Of a DNA stretch of 64,000 bases, positions 54,883-64,000 are shown one piece after another (position 1 is the first letter of the stretch; each line of letters starts with the position of its first letter). Under the pieces are notes generated by a model. It was not told the origin of the DNA. It did not search any database and worked only from the letters and a program-made list of their open reading frames with translations. The position numbers and the translations under genes are program-made. Origin of the DNA: Pseudomonas sp. LD120 (lineage in GTDB: Bacteria; Pseudomonadota; Gammaproteobacteria; Pseudomonadales; Pseudomonadaceae); contig NZ_WVHL01000002.1 of the NCBI RefSeq assembly GCF_009861525.1, positions 1-64,000 of the forward strand, read 5' to 3'.

Positions 54883-56052
54883 ATGTTTAAGCGCAATGTT
54901 CTGGCGGCATCCCTGACCCTGGCAGCCCTGTGCTCGGCACAAGCTGCAATGGCTGACATCAACGGCGGTGGCGCCACCCTGCCACAACCGCTGTACCAGA
55001 CCTCCGGCGTACTGACCGCCGGCTTCGCGCCCTATATCGGCGTAGGCAGCGGCAACGGCAAGGCGGCCTTCCTGAACAACGACTACAGCAAGTTCGTGGC
55101 CGGCACCACCGGCAAGAACGTGCACTGGGCGGGTAGCGACTCCAAGCTCAGCGCCACCGAGCTGGCCAACTACGTTGCCAATCACAACGCGGCCTGGGGC
55201 CCGCTGATCCAGGTGCCTTCGGTGGCCACCTCGGTGGCCGTTCCGTTCAACAAGGCGGGCAGCGCTGCCGTCGACCTGAGCGTCAACGACCTGTGCGGTG
55301 TGTTCTCCGGGCGTGTCTCTGACTGGAGCCAGATCGCAGGTTCAGGCCGTACCGGCGCGATCACCGTGGTGTATCGCAACGAAAGCAGCGGTACCACCGA
55401 GCTGTTTACCCGCTTCCTCAACGCCAAGTGCGCCGAGACCGGCACTTTCGCGGTGACCACCAACTTCGCGTCCAGCTACTCGGGCGGCCTGCCGGCCGGT
55501 GCCGTGGCCGCGGTCACCAGCCAAGGCGTGATGGATGCGCTGAACGCGGGCGACGGTCGTATCACCTACATGAGCCCGGACTACGCGGCCGCCACGCTGG
55601 CCGGTCTGGATGACGCCACCAAAGTGGCCAAGGTTGCCGGCGCTTCGCCTGCACCTGCCAACGTTTCGGCCGCCATCAACGCAGTACCGGTCCCCAGCGT
55701 TGACTTGAACAAACCCAACAACTGGGTCCCGGTGTTCGCCGCCAGCACCAGCGCCACCGATCCAAGCGTGGTGCCATACCCCACCACCGGCTACCCGATC
55801 CTGGGTTTCACCAACCTGGTGTTCAGCCAGTGCTACGCCGACGCCACCCAGACCTCGCAAGTGCGCACCTTCTTTGCTCGTCACTACGGTTCCAGTTCGT
55901 TGACCAACAACGACAACGCGATCAAAAACAACCGTTTCGTGCCACTGCCCGCAGCCTGGAAGACCGCCATTCGTGGCGCCTTCGTCACCACCTCCAGCGG
56001 TTTGAGCATCGGTAACACCAGCGTCTGCAACGGCATCGGTCGTCCGCTGTAA
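54883..56052 (+). CDS. DING-type phosphate-binding protein (PstS family)
   Basis: The product is 389 residues. The signal peptide (MFKRNVLAASLTLAALCSAQ and AAMA) is cut before Asp25, giving the eponymous DING N-terminus (DINGGGATLPQ). Phosphate-site loops are visible (GSGNGKAAF, SSGTTELF, FNKAGSAAVDLS). It is a secreted or periplasmic PstS-like protein that binds phosphate tightly. Some members show phosphatase activity. AAAGGAG lies eight bases before the ATG. It directly follows the Hxc genes, the place held by lapA/lapB in P. aeruginosa, and is the most likely local substrate of this system. Confidence 0.92.
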   Translation: MFKRNVLAASLTLAALCSAQAAMADINGGGATLPQPLYQTSGVLTAGFAPYIGVGSGNGKAAFLNNDYSKFVAGTTGKNVHWAGSDSKLSATELANYVANHNAAWGPLIQVPSVATSVAVPFNKAGSAAVDLSVNDLCGVFSGRVSDWSQIAGSGRTGAITVVYRNESSGTTELFTRFLNAKCAETGTFAVTTNFASSYSGGLPAGAVAAVTSQGVMDALNAGDGRITYMSPDYAAATLAGLDDATKVAKVAGASPAPANVSAAINAVPVPSVDLNKPNNWVPVFAASTSATDPSVVPYPTTGYPILGFTNLVFSQCYADATQTSQVRTFFARHYGSSSLTNNDNAIKNNRFVPLPAAWKTAIRGAFVTTSSGLSIGNTSVCNGIGRPL

Positions 56053-56081
56053 CGCGCACGTTTTGCCCACGGCAATCGCTG

Positions 56082-56115
56082 ATCGGCAACGGCTTGGGCC
56101 GTTGCCGATTTTTTG
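56082..56115 (+). terminator. Rho-independent terminator of the DING gene
   Basis: ATCGGCAACGGC and GCCGTTGCCGAT form a perfect 12-bp stem with a four-base loop and a T-run, 29 bp after the stop. Confidence 0.95.
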
Positions 56116-56267
56116 TTGTGGGGCACCTACACCGCAAAGATGAATTTTCCGTGACATCCGTTCGGTCGCGTCCTGCGCCAACGGCCTATCGCCTAAAGCA
56201 CTGACGTGCGCCCCAGGCCCTACTCGCGTCACGCACCCGTGGGCGTCATAACAAAGGATGAGTCGTA

Positions 56268-59200
56268 ATGGTTCGCTGCAAACCACCGGTTAACCCCCAT
56301 GGCCTGAATAACCAGGCGCCGATTCTGCGGCTCAAGCCGCTGGCCCACGCCATTGCCTTGCTGATGATGGCCGGCAGTGCCCAGGGCGCCACGGCGTTCA
56401 GTTCCGGCTGGTTTGCCGACAAGGGCGCGTCCCAGGCCGCCACCGCCGCGCGGACCAGCGGTCAGGTGCCGGGCATTCCGTCGTTGTCCCAGCAGACCCG
56501 GGCCAACCGGCAGTTGCAGCGCTCGCTTGGCAATCTCAATGCCAGCGTCGCCGCTATCGCCGCCCAGCAAGCGGCCCAGGCGGCGGCGCGTCAGGCGGCC
56601 TTCGGTACGTTAAGCAACGTTCCCGACGGCCTCGGCCAGGGCGGGCTCAAGGTCGACAACAGCCTGACCCAGGGCTGGATCAACGCCAAGGGGCCGGTGC
56701 AGAGCCAGTCCGGCGGCAAGACCACGGTGACCATCGAGCAGACTGCCGACAAGGCCATCCTCAATTGGGAGACCTTCAACGTCGGGCGCAACACCACCGT
56801 CGACTTCCAGCAGCAGTCCAACTGGGCACTGCTGAACAAGGTCAACGACCCCAACGGTCGGCCCAGCGAGATCCAGGGCCAGATCAAGGGCGCCGGCACG
56901 GTGATGATCATGAACCGCAACGGGGTGATCTTTACCGGCACCAGCCAGGTCAATGTGCGCAACCTGGTGGCCGCCGCGGCCACCATCAGCGACGAGCAGT
57001 TCACCCAGCGCGGTCTGTATGTGGACGCCAACGGCACCCAGCCGACCTTCGTCGATGCCCTGGGCAAGGTTCAGGTGCAGCGCGGTGCGTTGATCCAGAC
57101 CCATGCCCCGGCCAAGTCCACCGATGCCGGTGGCTATGCCTTGCTCCTGGGGGCGGAGGTGGAAAACGCCGGCACCATCGTGACCGCCAAGGGCCAGGCC
57201 ACCTTGGCCGCCGGCGACAGTTTCTACATCCGCCGCGGCGTGGGCACCGATGGCAACCAGCGCTCGACGACACGCGGCAATGAAGTGGCCACCTCGCTCA
57301 AGCCCGGCAGCAGCGCCGGCTCGGTCAGCAACAGCGGTTTGATCATGGCGTCCACCGGCGACATCACCCTGACCGGGCACCAGGTGGCGCAGAACGGTGT
57401 GGCCTTGGCCAGTACCTCGGTGGACACCCGCGGCACCATCCACTTGCTCAACGCCGCCAGCGACAGCACCGGCAGCGTGACCCTGGGGCAGGGCAGCACC
57501 ACTGCGATTGTGCTGGACAGCAGTGGCAGCACCGCCCTGGACAGCCAGCGCAACAACGGCCTGATCAACCTCGACGGCACCCCGACCAACCTGATTACCG
57601 GGCAGTTCAATAACCTCAGCAGCGTGGCCGACCGCACCGATCAGTCGCGGGTGGAGATCGTCAGTGGCGGCACTGTGGACTTCCAGAACGGCTCCATCAC
57701 CCTGGCCACCGGTGGCCAGGTGGCGGTCAGCGCCGGGCAGCGCAGCCTGGTGCGCGACGGCGCGGTGATCGATGTGGCCGGCGCCGTCGGGGTCAAGGTG
57801 GCGATGGAGTCCAACACCATCAAGATCAACGTTCAGGGCAACGAGCAGCGCGACTCGGCGGGCAATCGCGACAGCGGCCAGTTGATCAACAACGACGTCT
57901 GGGTCGACCTGCGCGAGCTGGTGTTTGTCCCGGCCGGCACCAACGGCTACGCCACCGACCGCTGGTACACCGCCGGCGGCTTGCTGGAAGTGGGCGGCTA
58001 CCTGGGCACCCAGGGCCACAATATCGGCGAATGGATGGCCCAGGGCGGCACATTGACCTTCACCGGCCAGGAGGTGGTGACCCAGTCCGGCGCCCAGTTG
58101 AACCTGTCCGGCGGCACGGTCGATGTGCAGGCCGGCTACATCCAGCAAACCTGGCTCAAGGGCGTCGACGGGCGTCTGTACGAGTTGTCCCGGGCCCCGG
58201 GGGATTTGCTCTACACCGGTATCTACAAGGGCTACGTGGACAGCAGTCCGCGTTGGGGCCGCACCGATTACTACTACAACCCGCTGATCGCCCAGCAGCG
58301 CCGCTACGAGGCCGGCTACACCGTCGGCCGCGATGCCGGCAAGCTGGTGATCGGCACCGGCAATGCGGTACTCGAAGGCCAACTGGTCAGCGAAGTGTTC
58401 AAGGGCGAGCGCCAGACCCAGGCGCCCAACGTCAACCTCGACGGCTACCAGCAATCGCACAAGGCCGCGGCCCAGCGCGCGCAACTGATCATTGGCAACT
58501 ACACGCCGATCTACAACAAGAGCAGTGGCACGTTGCGCTATGCCCTGAGCCCGACCGTGGACAACGTGCTGATCGAGGCCAACCAGCAGCAGATCGCCGA
58601 CGGCCTGGACCTCGCCACAGCCTTGCCGGCCAATCGCCAGGGCCAACTGGTGCTCGACAGCGACACACTCAATGGCTTCCAGCTGGGGGCTATCAAGGTC
58701 GGCGCCAAGCAGCAGATCCAGGTCAACGGCGCGCTGCAGGTGGCCGACGGCGGCGACATCACCCTGTTCGGGCCGCAGGTGCAACTCAACGCCAACCTGA
58801 CCGCCCATGGCGGCAGCATCAACGCCGGCAACGTGCTGAAGCAGGTGGATGTGAACCGCAACTTCGTGGTCGGCGATGTGATCCTCGCACCTACCGCTGG
58901 GGCCCAGGCCCGGGTCGATGTGGCCGACGGGGTCAAGCTGGATGTCAGCGGCCGTTGGAACAACTTGGCCTTGAATCCGGCGGACAGCAGTGGGCTGGCC
59001 TTTATCAACGGCGGCAAGTTGTCGTTGCGCAGCAGTGGCGACCTCAACCTGGGCAACGGCACCCTGGTGGATGCCAGCTCCGGGGCCAGCCTCGGCTACG
59101 ACGGCAAGGCCACGGGCGGCAAGGGCGGCGACGTGACCCTGGCGGCCGATGGCCAACTCGACCTCAAGGGCGTACTGCGCGGCTATGGGGTCAATGGCGG

Positions 59201-62200
59201 TGGCACCCTGGCCTTGCAAGCGCACAAGGTAGTGATCGGTGCCAGCAACCCGGGCCCCGAGGCCGGCACCCTGCAACTGGCGGGGGACTTCTTCAACAAG
59301 GGCTTCGGCGCCTACGACATCACCGGTAACGAAGGCCTGACGGTGGCCGACGGCGCCCAGGTCGAGGTTCAGATGCCGGTCTACCGCGTCGGCGCCCAGG
59401 CCGGCAACAGCGCCACCGGCAGCGATTCGTCCAGCGTGCTGCAGACCTGGCTGCCGGAGCTGTACCAGCAGGATGCGCTCAAGGGTGTTTTGACCCAGCG
59501 CCGTGGCGCCGGGTTGACCTTGAGCGCCGGCAATCAGTACTCCACGGCCGCGCAGTTGGCCAGCACCGCATTGAACGTGGGCCAGGGCGCGGTGATCAGT
59601 GTCGACCCGGGGCAGGCCATCAACCTGCGTAGCGTCGGTCAACTGACGATGAACGGCACCCTCAATGCCTGGGGCGGCAGCGTCAGCCTCGGCGGGCTGA
59701 CGGTGGCCAGTTCCGAAGCGGCCAATGCCGCCGGCCACGGGCGCTCGATCTGGGTCGGCGAGCAGGCGCTGATCGATGTCGCGGCGCGGGCAGTGAGCGC
59801 GGTGGACAACCGCGGGCGCCGCTACGGTCAGGTGCACAGCGGCGGCAAGATTGCCATCGGTGGCGAGATCGACCTGGCCACTGGCATCGCCAAGGCCAGC
59901 GACCTGTTTGTGGTGGTGCGTGACGGCGCGCGCCTGGAGGCTTCCGGGACCCAGGCGGCCCTGGACATTCCCGGCCAGGGCCGGGTGCAGGTGGCCAGCA
60001 ATGGCGGCAGCATCAACTTCGCCTCCAACAACGGCCTGTACCTGGACGGCAGCTTCGTCGCCCGGGCCGGTGGCGCCGGGGCGGCGGGGGGCCGTTTGTC
60101 CCTGGCCCTGGAAAGCCCGTACTACATCAAGAACGCGGTCAACGACCGGGTGCTCAAGGCCCGGGAGTTGGTGATCAGCCAGGTCCACCAGGGCAGCACG
60201 CTGCCGGGCAGCGCCGATGCCGCGGCCGCCAGCTTGGAATACGGCCATGGGCGTCTGGGTGTGGATCAAGTCACCGCCGGCGGTTTCGACAATCTGGCGC
60301 TGCTGAGCAACGGTTTGTTGAGCTTTGACGGCGATGTGTCGCTGAACCTGGGCCAGAGCCTGCGCCTGTACAGCGGCGCGCTGAACCTGAGCGACAGCGC
60401 CGCGGCCAATACCCGGGTCAATCTGTCGGCGCCGTACCTGCTGCTGGCGGGCATTCTCGCGCCGTTGGAGGCCAAGGATCAGTACCTGCGGCCGGTGTCC
60501 ACCGGCACACCGTCGCAACGGGCCACTCAGGGGCAATTCAATGCCAGCGGCAATCTGATCGACGTACGCGGCAACGTGGTGTTCGGCAGCGAGGGCAGCC
60601 TGCGCCAGGCCGATAACAGCCAGGTGACGGTCGAGCGTCGTGGTTTCGACCATGTGCAGTTGAGCAGCCAGGGCGATCTGCGTTTTCTGGCCGGCGCCGA
60701 CGCGAATGTTATCGCCCAAGGCATCAGCACCCAACTGCTGACCCAGGGCGACATGACCCTGCGGGCGGCGCAGTTGTATCCGGCGACCGAGGTCGGGGCC
60801 CGGGTGATTGCCGGCTACCTGGGCAATCTCACCGGTACCGACCTTGACTTCGACCCGGCGCGGACCCTGACGATTGGCCGCGCCGGCAACTATGACGCGG
60901 CCGTGCCGTACTCGGCCTTCGGCCGCCTGCAATTGGGCGCGGCCACCATCAAGCAGGGTGGGGTGCTGCGCGCGCCCCTGGGGCTGATCGAGATCGGTAA
61001 CCAGGGGGCCAGCCAGGTGGAGTTGCTGCCTGGCAGCCTGACTTCGGTGAGTGGCAAGGGCTTGGTGTTGCCTTATGGCGGCACGGTCGATGGTCAGGTC
61101 TACCAGTACAACGGCAAGACCGTGACCTTCGTTGGCCAGGGGGCACGGGTCAACGGCAACAGCGATCTGAGCATCGGTGTGATCCTGGGCGGCAAGTCCG
61201 TGGCGGTCCGCGCCGAGGCCACGGTGGATCTGTCCGGCGGTGGCGAGCTACTGGGGGCTGGCTTCATCTCCGGGCGCGGCGGCTCCACCGATGCTCGCTA
61301 CAGTCCGCTGGTGCAGATAGGCAGCAATGGCCAACTGATTCTCCCAGGCCTTGCGAGCAACCCGATCTACGCCATCGTCCCCGGTGTGCAGCCGGGCTAT
61401 GCGCCGGTCGCCCCAGAGGGCGGTGCAGTGGACCCATTGATAGGCCAACAAGTCACCATCGGCGCCGGCGTGCCGGGGTTGGCAGCCGGCACCTACACCC
61501 TGATGCCCTCCACCTATGCGCTGATGCCCGGGGCGTTTCGCGTGGAGATCAACGGTTTGGCGGGGCTCGCGAGCGAAGGCGCGACCCAGCTGCTGCGCAA
61601 TGGCTCCTGGTCCACCGCTGGGCGCTTGTCGGTGGCCCATACCGGGATCAGCAACAACGTAGCCAGCCAGTTGATTCTGACCTCGGCCGACACCTTGCGC
61701 CGCTACTCGCAGTACAACGAAACCGGTTATGCGCCATTTGCCAAGGCCGATGCGGCCCGGCTTGGCGTACCCCGGCCCCTGCTCGCGGCGGACGCCAAGA
61801 CCCTGAAGCTGGCGCTGCGCGAAGGGGCGGGCAGCGATGCGTTTTCCTTTGAGGGCATTGGCCGCTTCAAGGCCGCCGCCGGCGGATACGCAGGCACCGT
61901 CACGGTGATGAGTCCTGGCGACACCAACACGGAGGTGGTGGCGGCCGGCAAGGCGGCCACCGACGGCTTCCAGGGGGTGACCCTGCATGCCGACAGCCTC
62001 AATGCCCTGGGTGCCGCACGCCTGGTCATCGGTGGCTTGAGCGCTGTCGCTTATGGCCAGGGTGGCAACTACGTCACCTTTGATGAGGGCAACTACCTGA
62101 CCCGGGGCGCGATCACCCTGCGCGCCGGGGCGAACCTGGCCGCGCCTGAGGTGTTTCTGGTGACCGGAGGTGGGGCAATCCAGGTGGAGCAGGGGGCCTC

Positions 62201-64000
62201 GATCAACACCATCGGCCAGGGTCAGGCCAGCTACGACGCGAGGGATGGTTTTGTCTACAAAGCGGCCAATATGGTCGCCGTCTCCAACGGTTTGCTGAAT
62301 GTGATCAATGTGCCTTCAGCGGGTGCCAAGGTCAGTGATGGCATTCAAGTGGGGGGGTGCAGCGGCGCCCCGTGCAGCGGACAGGCTGCGCTGTACTCCG
62401 AAGGCAGCATCGTCGCCTTGACCGACAGTACCTTCGAACTGGGTGAGCAGGTGCGCTACGGCACGCGCCATCTGAACCTGGGCCTGAACGCAATCAATGT
62501 CGGCAGCACCGAGGCGCTGGCGGCGGCGGCGGCGAGCAATCGCCTGCCGGCGGGGATGACCCTGAACCAGCCAACGCTAGAGCGTCTGCTGCGCGGTGAC
62601 ACTCAGTTTGGCGCCCCGGCCCTGGAAACCCTGCAACTCTCGGCCCGGGACAGCTTCAACTTCTACGGCAGCGCCAGCCTGGACACCTATGACCCGGTGA
62701 CCGGCAAGTCGCTGCTGAACAACCTGATGCTGTCCACCCCGGCGATCTATGGTGCAGGCGGCGCCAATGACGTGGCCAGCATCCACACCGCCCACCTGAT
62801 CTGGCAGGGCGCTGAAACCCCGGCCGGGGCGGTGGTGGCCGGTGGGATCGGCAGCGGCAGCGGACGTCTGGATATCAATGCCGAGCGTATCGAGTTCGGC
62901 TACGGCGCCTTCGCCCAGCCCAGCACCACCCAGCGCTTCGATCGGCTGGCCCTGGGCTTTGCCGACGTCAACCTCAATGCCAGCCAGCGCATCACCGCCA
63001 ACCACAAGGGCAGCCTTTCGGTGTACCAGAGTCAGGGCGCCTATGACCCGCAGAAGGGCTTTGCCTACAGCGGCGGCAACCTGAACATCCTGACCCCGCT
63101 GATGACTGGCGCAGCCGGCTCGGTGAACCGCATCAGCGCTGGTGGCGTGATCGATATCGGCGCTTCGGCCGGGCCCCGCGGCGAGGTCGATGGCCAGGGC
63201 GCGGCGCTGTCCTTGCAAGGCGACAGTATTCGTCTGGCCAGCGCCGTGGTGCTGCCCAGCGGCAAGCTGACCCTTGAGGCCCGTGGCGATGTGCAACTGA
63301 CCGATGCGGCATTGATTGACGTGGCCGGGCGTGCCGTCGCTTTCAACGACCTGACGCGCTATGGCGCAGGGGGTGAGGTGTTGCTAGAAAGCCACGCTGG
63401 CCATGTGCTGCAAGCGGCGGGCTCGACCATCGATCTGTCGGCACAGCACAACCAGGCCGGCAAGCTGCGGGCGGTGGCGGTGGACAGCGCGGCCGGGCGG
63501 GTGGAGCTGGCGGGCAAGATCCTCGGCAGCAGCAGCGGCGATTACGATGCCGGCGGCATCCGGGTGCCTTACCTGGGGGGCGCGGTGGAGATCCAGGCCC
63601 AGTACCTGGGTGTCAGCGGCACTCTGGACGAACAGTTCGCGGCGCTAAACCAGCGGCTCAACCAGGGGCAGGTATACGGCGCGCGCAGCTTCCAGCTCAA
63701 ACAGGGTGACTTGACCATCGGCAACGGGGTCAAGGCCAACAGCGTCAACGTCTCGCTGGACAACGGCAGCTTGCGGGTCAATGGCCTGGTGGATGCCAGC
63801 GGTGAGCGGGTCGGCAGCATCAACCTGGCCGCCAGGCACGGCCTGACGCTGGACGGCAGCGCGGTGTTGGATGCCCATGGCCGCCAGTTGCGGGTCGACA
63901 GTTACGGCCAGATCATCGATTCGCCCAACCGCGCCACCGTGGTGCTCGGTTCCGGCCTGGGTCGGTTGACCCTGGCCGACGGCGCGCGCATTGACCTGCG
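56268..64000 (+). CDS. pdtA: Two-partner-secretion exoprotein, PdtA-like (partial)
   Basis: The frame starts at ATG 56268 with AAGGATGA upstream and is open to the window end: at least 2577 residues, 3' end missing. An extended signal-type N-terminus (PLAHAIALLMMAGSAQGA) is followed at about residues 110-260 by the TPS/haemagglutination domain that directs export through a TpsB pore. It shows LKVDNSLTQGWINAKGP, ILNWETFNVGRNTTVDFQQQ and MNRNGVIFTGTSQVNVRN. The rest is a repetitive beta-helix rich in Gly, Ala, Asn and Ser. Position next to the Hxc/DING block matches PA0690 of P. aeruginosa (about 4000 residues). It should form a large surface or secreted filament. Long opposite-strand frames here are shadows. 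Confidence 0.85.
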   Translation, partial: MVRCKPPVNPHGLNNQAPILRLKPLAHAIALLMMAGSAQGATAFSSGWFADKGASQAATAARTSGQVPGIPSLSQQTRANRQLQRSLGNLNASVAAIAAQQAAQAAARQAAFGTLSNVPDGLGQGGLKVDNSLTQGWINAKGPVQSQSGGKTTVTIEQTADKAILNWETFNVGRNTTVDFQQQSNWALLNKVNDPNGRPSEIQGQIKGAGTVMIMNRNGVIFTGTSQVNVRNLVAAAATISDEQFTQRGLYVDANGTQPTFVDALGKVQVQRGALIQTHAPAKSTDAGGYALLLGAEVENAGTIVTAKGQATLAAGDSFYIRRGVGTDGNQRSTTRGNEVATSLKPGSSAGSVSNSGLIMASTGDITLTGHQVAQNGVALASTSVDTRGTIHLLNAASDSTGSVTLGQGSTTAIVLDSSGSTALDSQRNNGLINLDGTPTNLITGQFNNLSSVADRTDQSRVEIVSGGTVDFQNGSITLATGGQVAVSAGQRSLVRDGAVIDVAGAVGVKVAMESNTIKINVQGNEQRDSAGNRDSGQLINNDVWVDLRELVFVPAGTNGYATDRWYTAGGLLEVGGYLGTQGHNIGEWMAQGGTLTFTGQEVVTQSGAQLNLSGGTVDVQAGYIQQTWLKGVDGRLYELSRAPGDLLYTGIYKGYVDSSPRWGRTDYYYNPLIAQQRRYEAGYTVGRDAGKLVIGTGNAVLEGQLVSEVFKGERQTQAPNVNLDGYQQSHKAAAQRAQLIIGNYTPIYNKSSGTLRYALSPTVDNVLIEANQQQIADGLDLATALPANRQGQLVLDSDTLNGFQLGAIKVGAKQQIQVNGALQVADGGDITLFGPQVQLNANLTAHGGSINAGNVLKQVDVNRNFVVGDVILAPTAGAQARVDVADGVKLDVSGRWNNLALNPADSSGLAFINGGKLSLRSSGDLNLGNGTLVDASSGASLGYDGKATGGKGGDVTLAADGQLDLKGVLRGYGVNGGGTLALQAHKVVIGASNPGPEAGTLQLAGDFFNKGFGAYDITGNEGLTVADGAQVEVQMPVYRVGAQAGNSATGSDSSSVLQTWLPELYQQDALKGVLTQRRGAGLTLSAGNQYSTAAQLASTALNVGQGAVISVDPGQAINLRSVGQLTMNGTLNAWGGSVSLGGLTVASSEAANAAGHGRSIWVGEQALIDVAARAVSAVDNRGRRYGQVHSGGKIAIGGEIDLATGIAKASDLFVVVRDGARLEASGTQAALDIPGQGRVQVASNGGSINFASNNGLYLDGSFVARAGGAGAAGGRLSLALESPYYIKNAVNDRVLKARELVISQVHQGSTLPGSADAAAASLEYGHGRLGVDQVTAGGFDNLALLSNGLLSFDGDVSLNLGQSLRLYSGALNLSDSAAANTRVNLSAPYLLLAGILAPLEAKDQYLRPVSTGTPSQRATQGQFNASGNLIDVRGNVVFGSEGSLRQADNSQVTVERRGFDHVQLSSQGDLRFLAGADANVIAQGISTQLLTQGDMTLRAAQLYPATEVGARVIAGYLGNLTGTDLDFDPARTLTIGRAGNYDAAVPYSAFGRLQLGAATIKQGGVLRAPLGLIEIGNQGASQVELLPGSLTSVSGKGLVLPYGGTVDGQVYQYNGKTVTFVGQGARVNGNSDLSIGVILGGKSVAVRAEATVDLSGGGELLGAGFISGRGGSTDARYSPLVQIGSNGQLILPGLASNPIYAIVPGVQPGYAPVAPEGGAVDPLIGQQVTIGAGVPGLAAGTYTLMPSTYALMPGAFRVEINGLAGLASEGATQLLRNGSWSTAGRLSVAHTGISNNVASQLILTSADTLRRYSQYNETGYAPFAKADAARLGVPRPLLAADAKTLKLALREGAGSDAFSFEGIGRFKAAAGGYAGTVTVMSPGDTNTEVVAAGKAATDGFQGVTLHADSLNALGAARLVIGGLSAVAYGQGGNYVTFDEGNYLTRGAITLRAGANLAAPEVFLVTGGGAIQVEQGASINTIGQGQASYDARDGFVYKAANMVAVSNGLLNVINVPSAGAKVSDGIQVGGCSGAPCSGQAALYSEGSIVALTDSTFELGEQVRYGTRHLNLGLNAINVGSTEALAAAAASNRLPAGMTLNQPTLERLLRGDTQFGAPALETLQLSARDSFNFYGSASLDTYDPVTGKSLLNNLMLSTPAIYGAGGANDVASIHTAHLIWQGAETPAGAVVAGGIGSGSGRLDINAERIEFGYGAFAQPSTTQRFDRLALGFADVNLNASQRITANHKGSLSVYQSQGAYDPQKGFAYSGGNLNILTPLMTGAAGSVNRISAGGVIDIGASAGPRGEVDGQGAALSLQGDSIRLASAVVLPSGKLTLEARGDVQLTDAALIDVAGRAVAFNDLTRYGAGGEVLLESHAGHVLQAAGSTIDLSAQHNQAGKLRAVAVDSAAGRVELAGKILGSSSGDYDAGGIRVPYLGGAVEIQAQYLGVSGTLDEQFAALNQRLNQGQVYGARSFQLKQGDLTIGNGVKANSVNVSLDNGSLRVNGLVDASGERVGSINLAARHGLTLDGSAVLDAHGRQLRVDSYGQIIDSPNRATVVLGSGLGRLTLADGARIDL

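Noticed and set aside
56610..60932. 1440-residue open frame opposite the TPS exoprotein gene
   Set aside because: It is a shadow of a repetitive GC-rich gene. The + strand frame carries the TPS domain and continues beyond it.

Overview
The window reads as a chromosomal piece of a fluorescent Pseudomonas (P. fluorescens/protegens/chlororaphis type lineage). The basis is the GC-rich coding style, Pseudomonas-type REP repeats, a 1619-residue NAD-glutamate dehydrogenase, and a VreAIR / Hxc type II secretion / DING / PdtA cluster whose gene order matches the one known from P. aeruginosa. The species cannot be fixed from sequence reading alone.

Layout. 1-13.1 kb is ordinary accessory and core sequence: a frameshifted DUF2239 gene, a LysE-type exporter preceded by a hexanucleotide microsatellite, an alpha/beta hydrolase, a PrpF-family isomerase, a REP pair, a low-molecular-weight phosphatase-like gene, an XRE regulator, an HD hydrolase, katG, a lipoprotein, several small conserved genes, a PhyH-type dioxygenase, and a DUF3077 gene behind a structured (C4-like) leader RNA. 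13.2-25.4 kb is a mosaic, partly AT-richer island. It holds an HNH nuclease, a RloC/PrrC-like AAA_13 ATPase split by an IS66 element with a clean 8-bp target duplication, a PHP-plus-SMC-type ATPase (TrlF-like), decayed fragments and an exported orphan protein. The island ends in a duplicated 3' part of a cupin regulator.

25.4-29.4 kb is a regulator / Old-Yellow-Enzyme-type reductase / polyamine-type binding protein set that probably serves uptake and breakdown of a small amine-like substrate. 30-40.7 kb holds gdhB, a BCCT transporter, a DEDDh exonuclease overlapping a cNMP/CBS/DUF294 protein, and a small exported protein.

40.8-64 kb is one functional block. VreA, VreI and VreR form a cell-surface-type signalling set made of a receptor-like protein, an ECF sigma factor and an anti-sigma factor. 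They precede a complete Hxc type II secretion system (C, D, E, F, G, H, I, J, K, L, M), a DING phosphate-binding protein as the likely exported substrate, and a very large two-partner-secretion exoprotein (PdtA-like) that runs off the window end. In P. aeruginosa these units respond to phosphate starvation and to the sigma factor VreI, and the same logic is inferred here. A 940-bp inverted-repeat block separates the secretin gene from the secretion ATPase gene.
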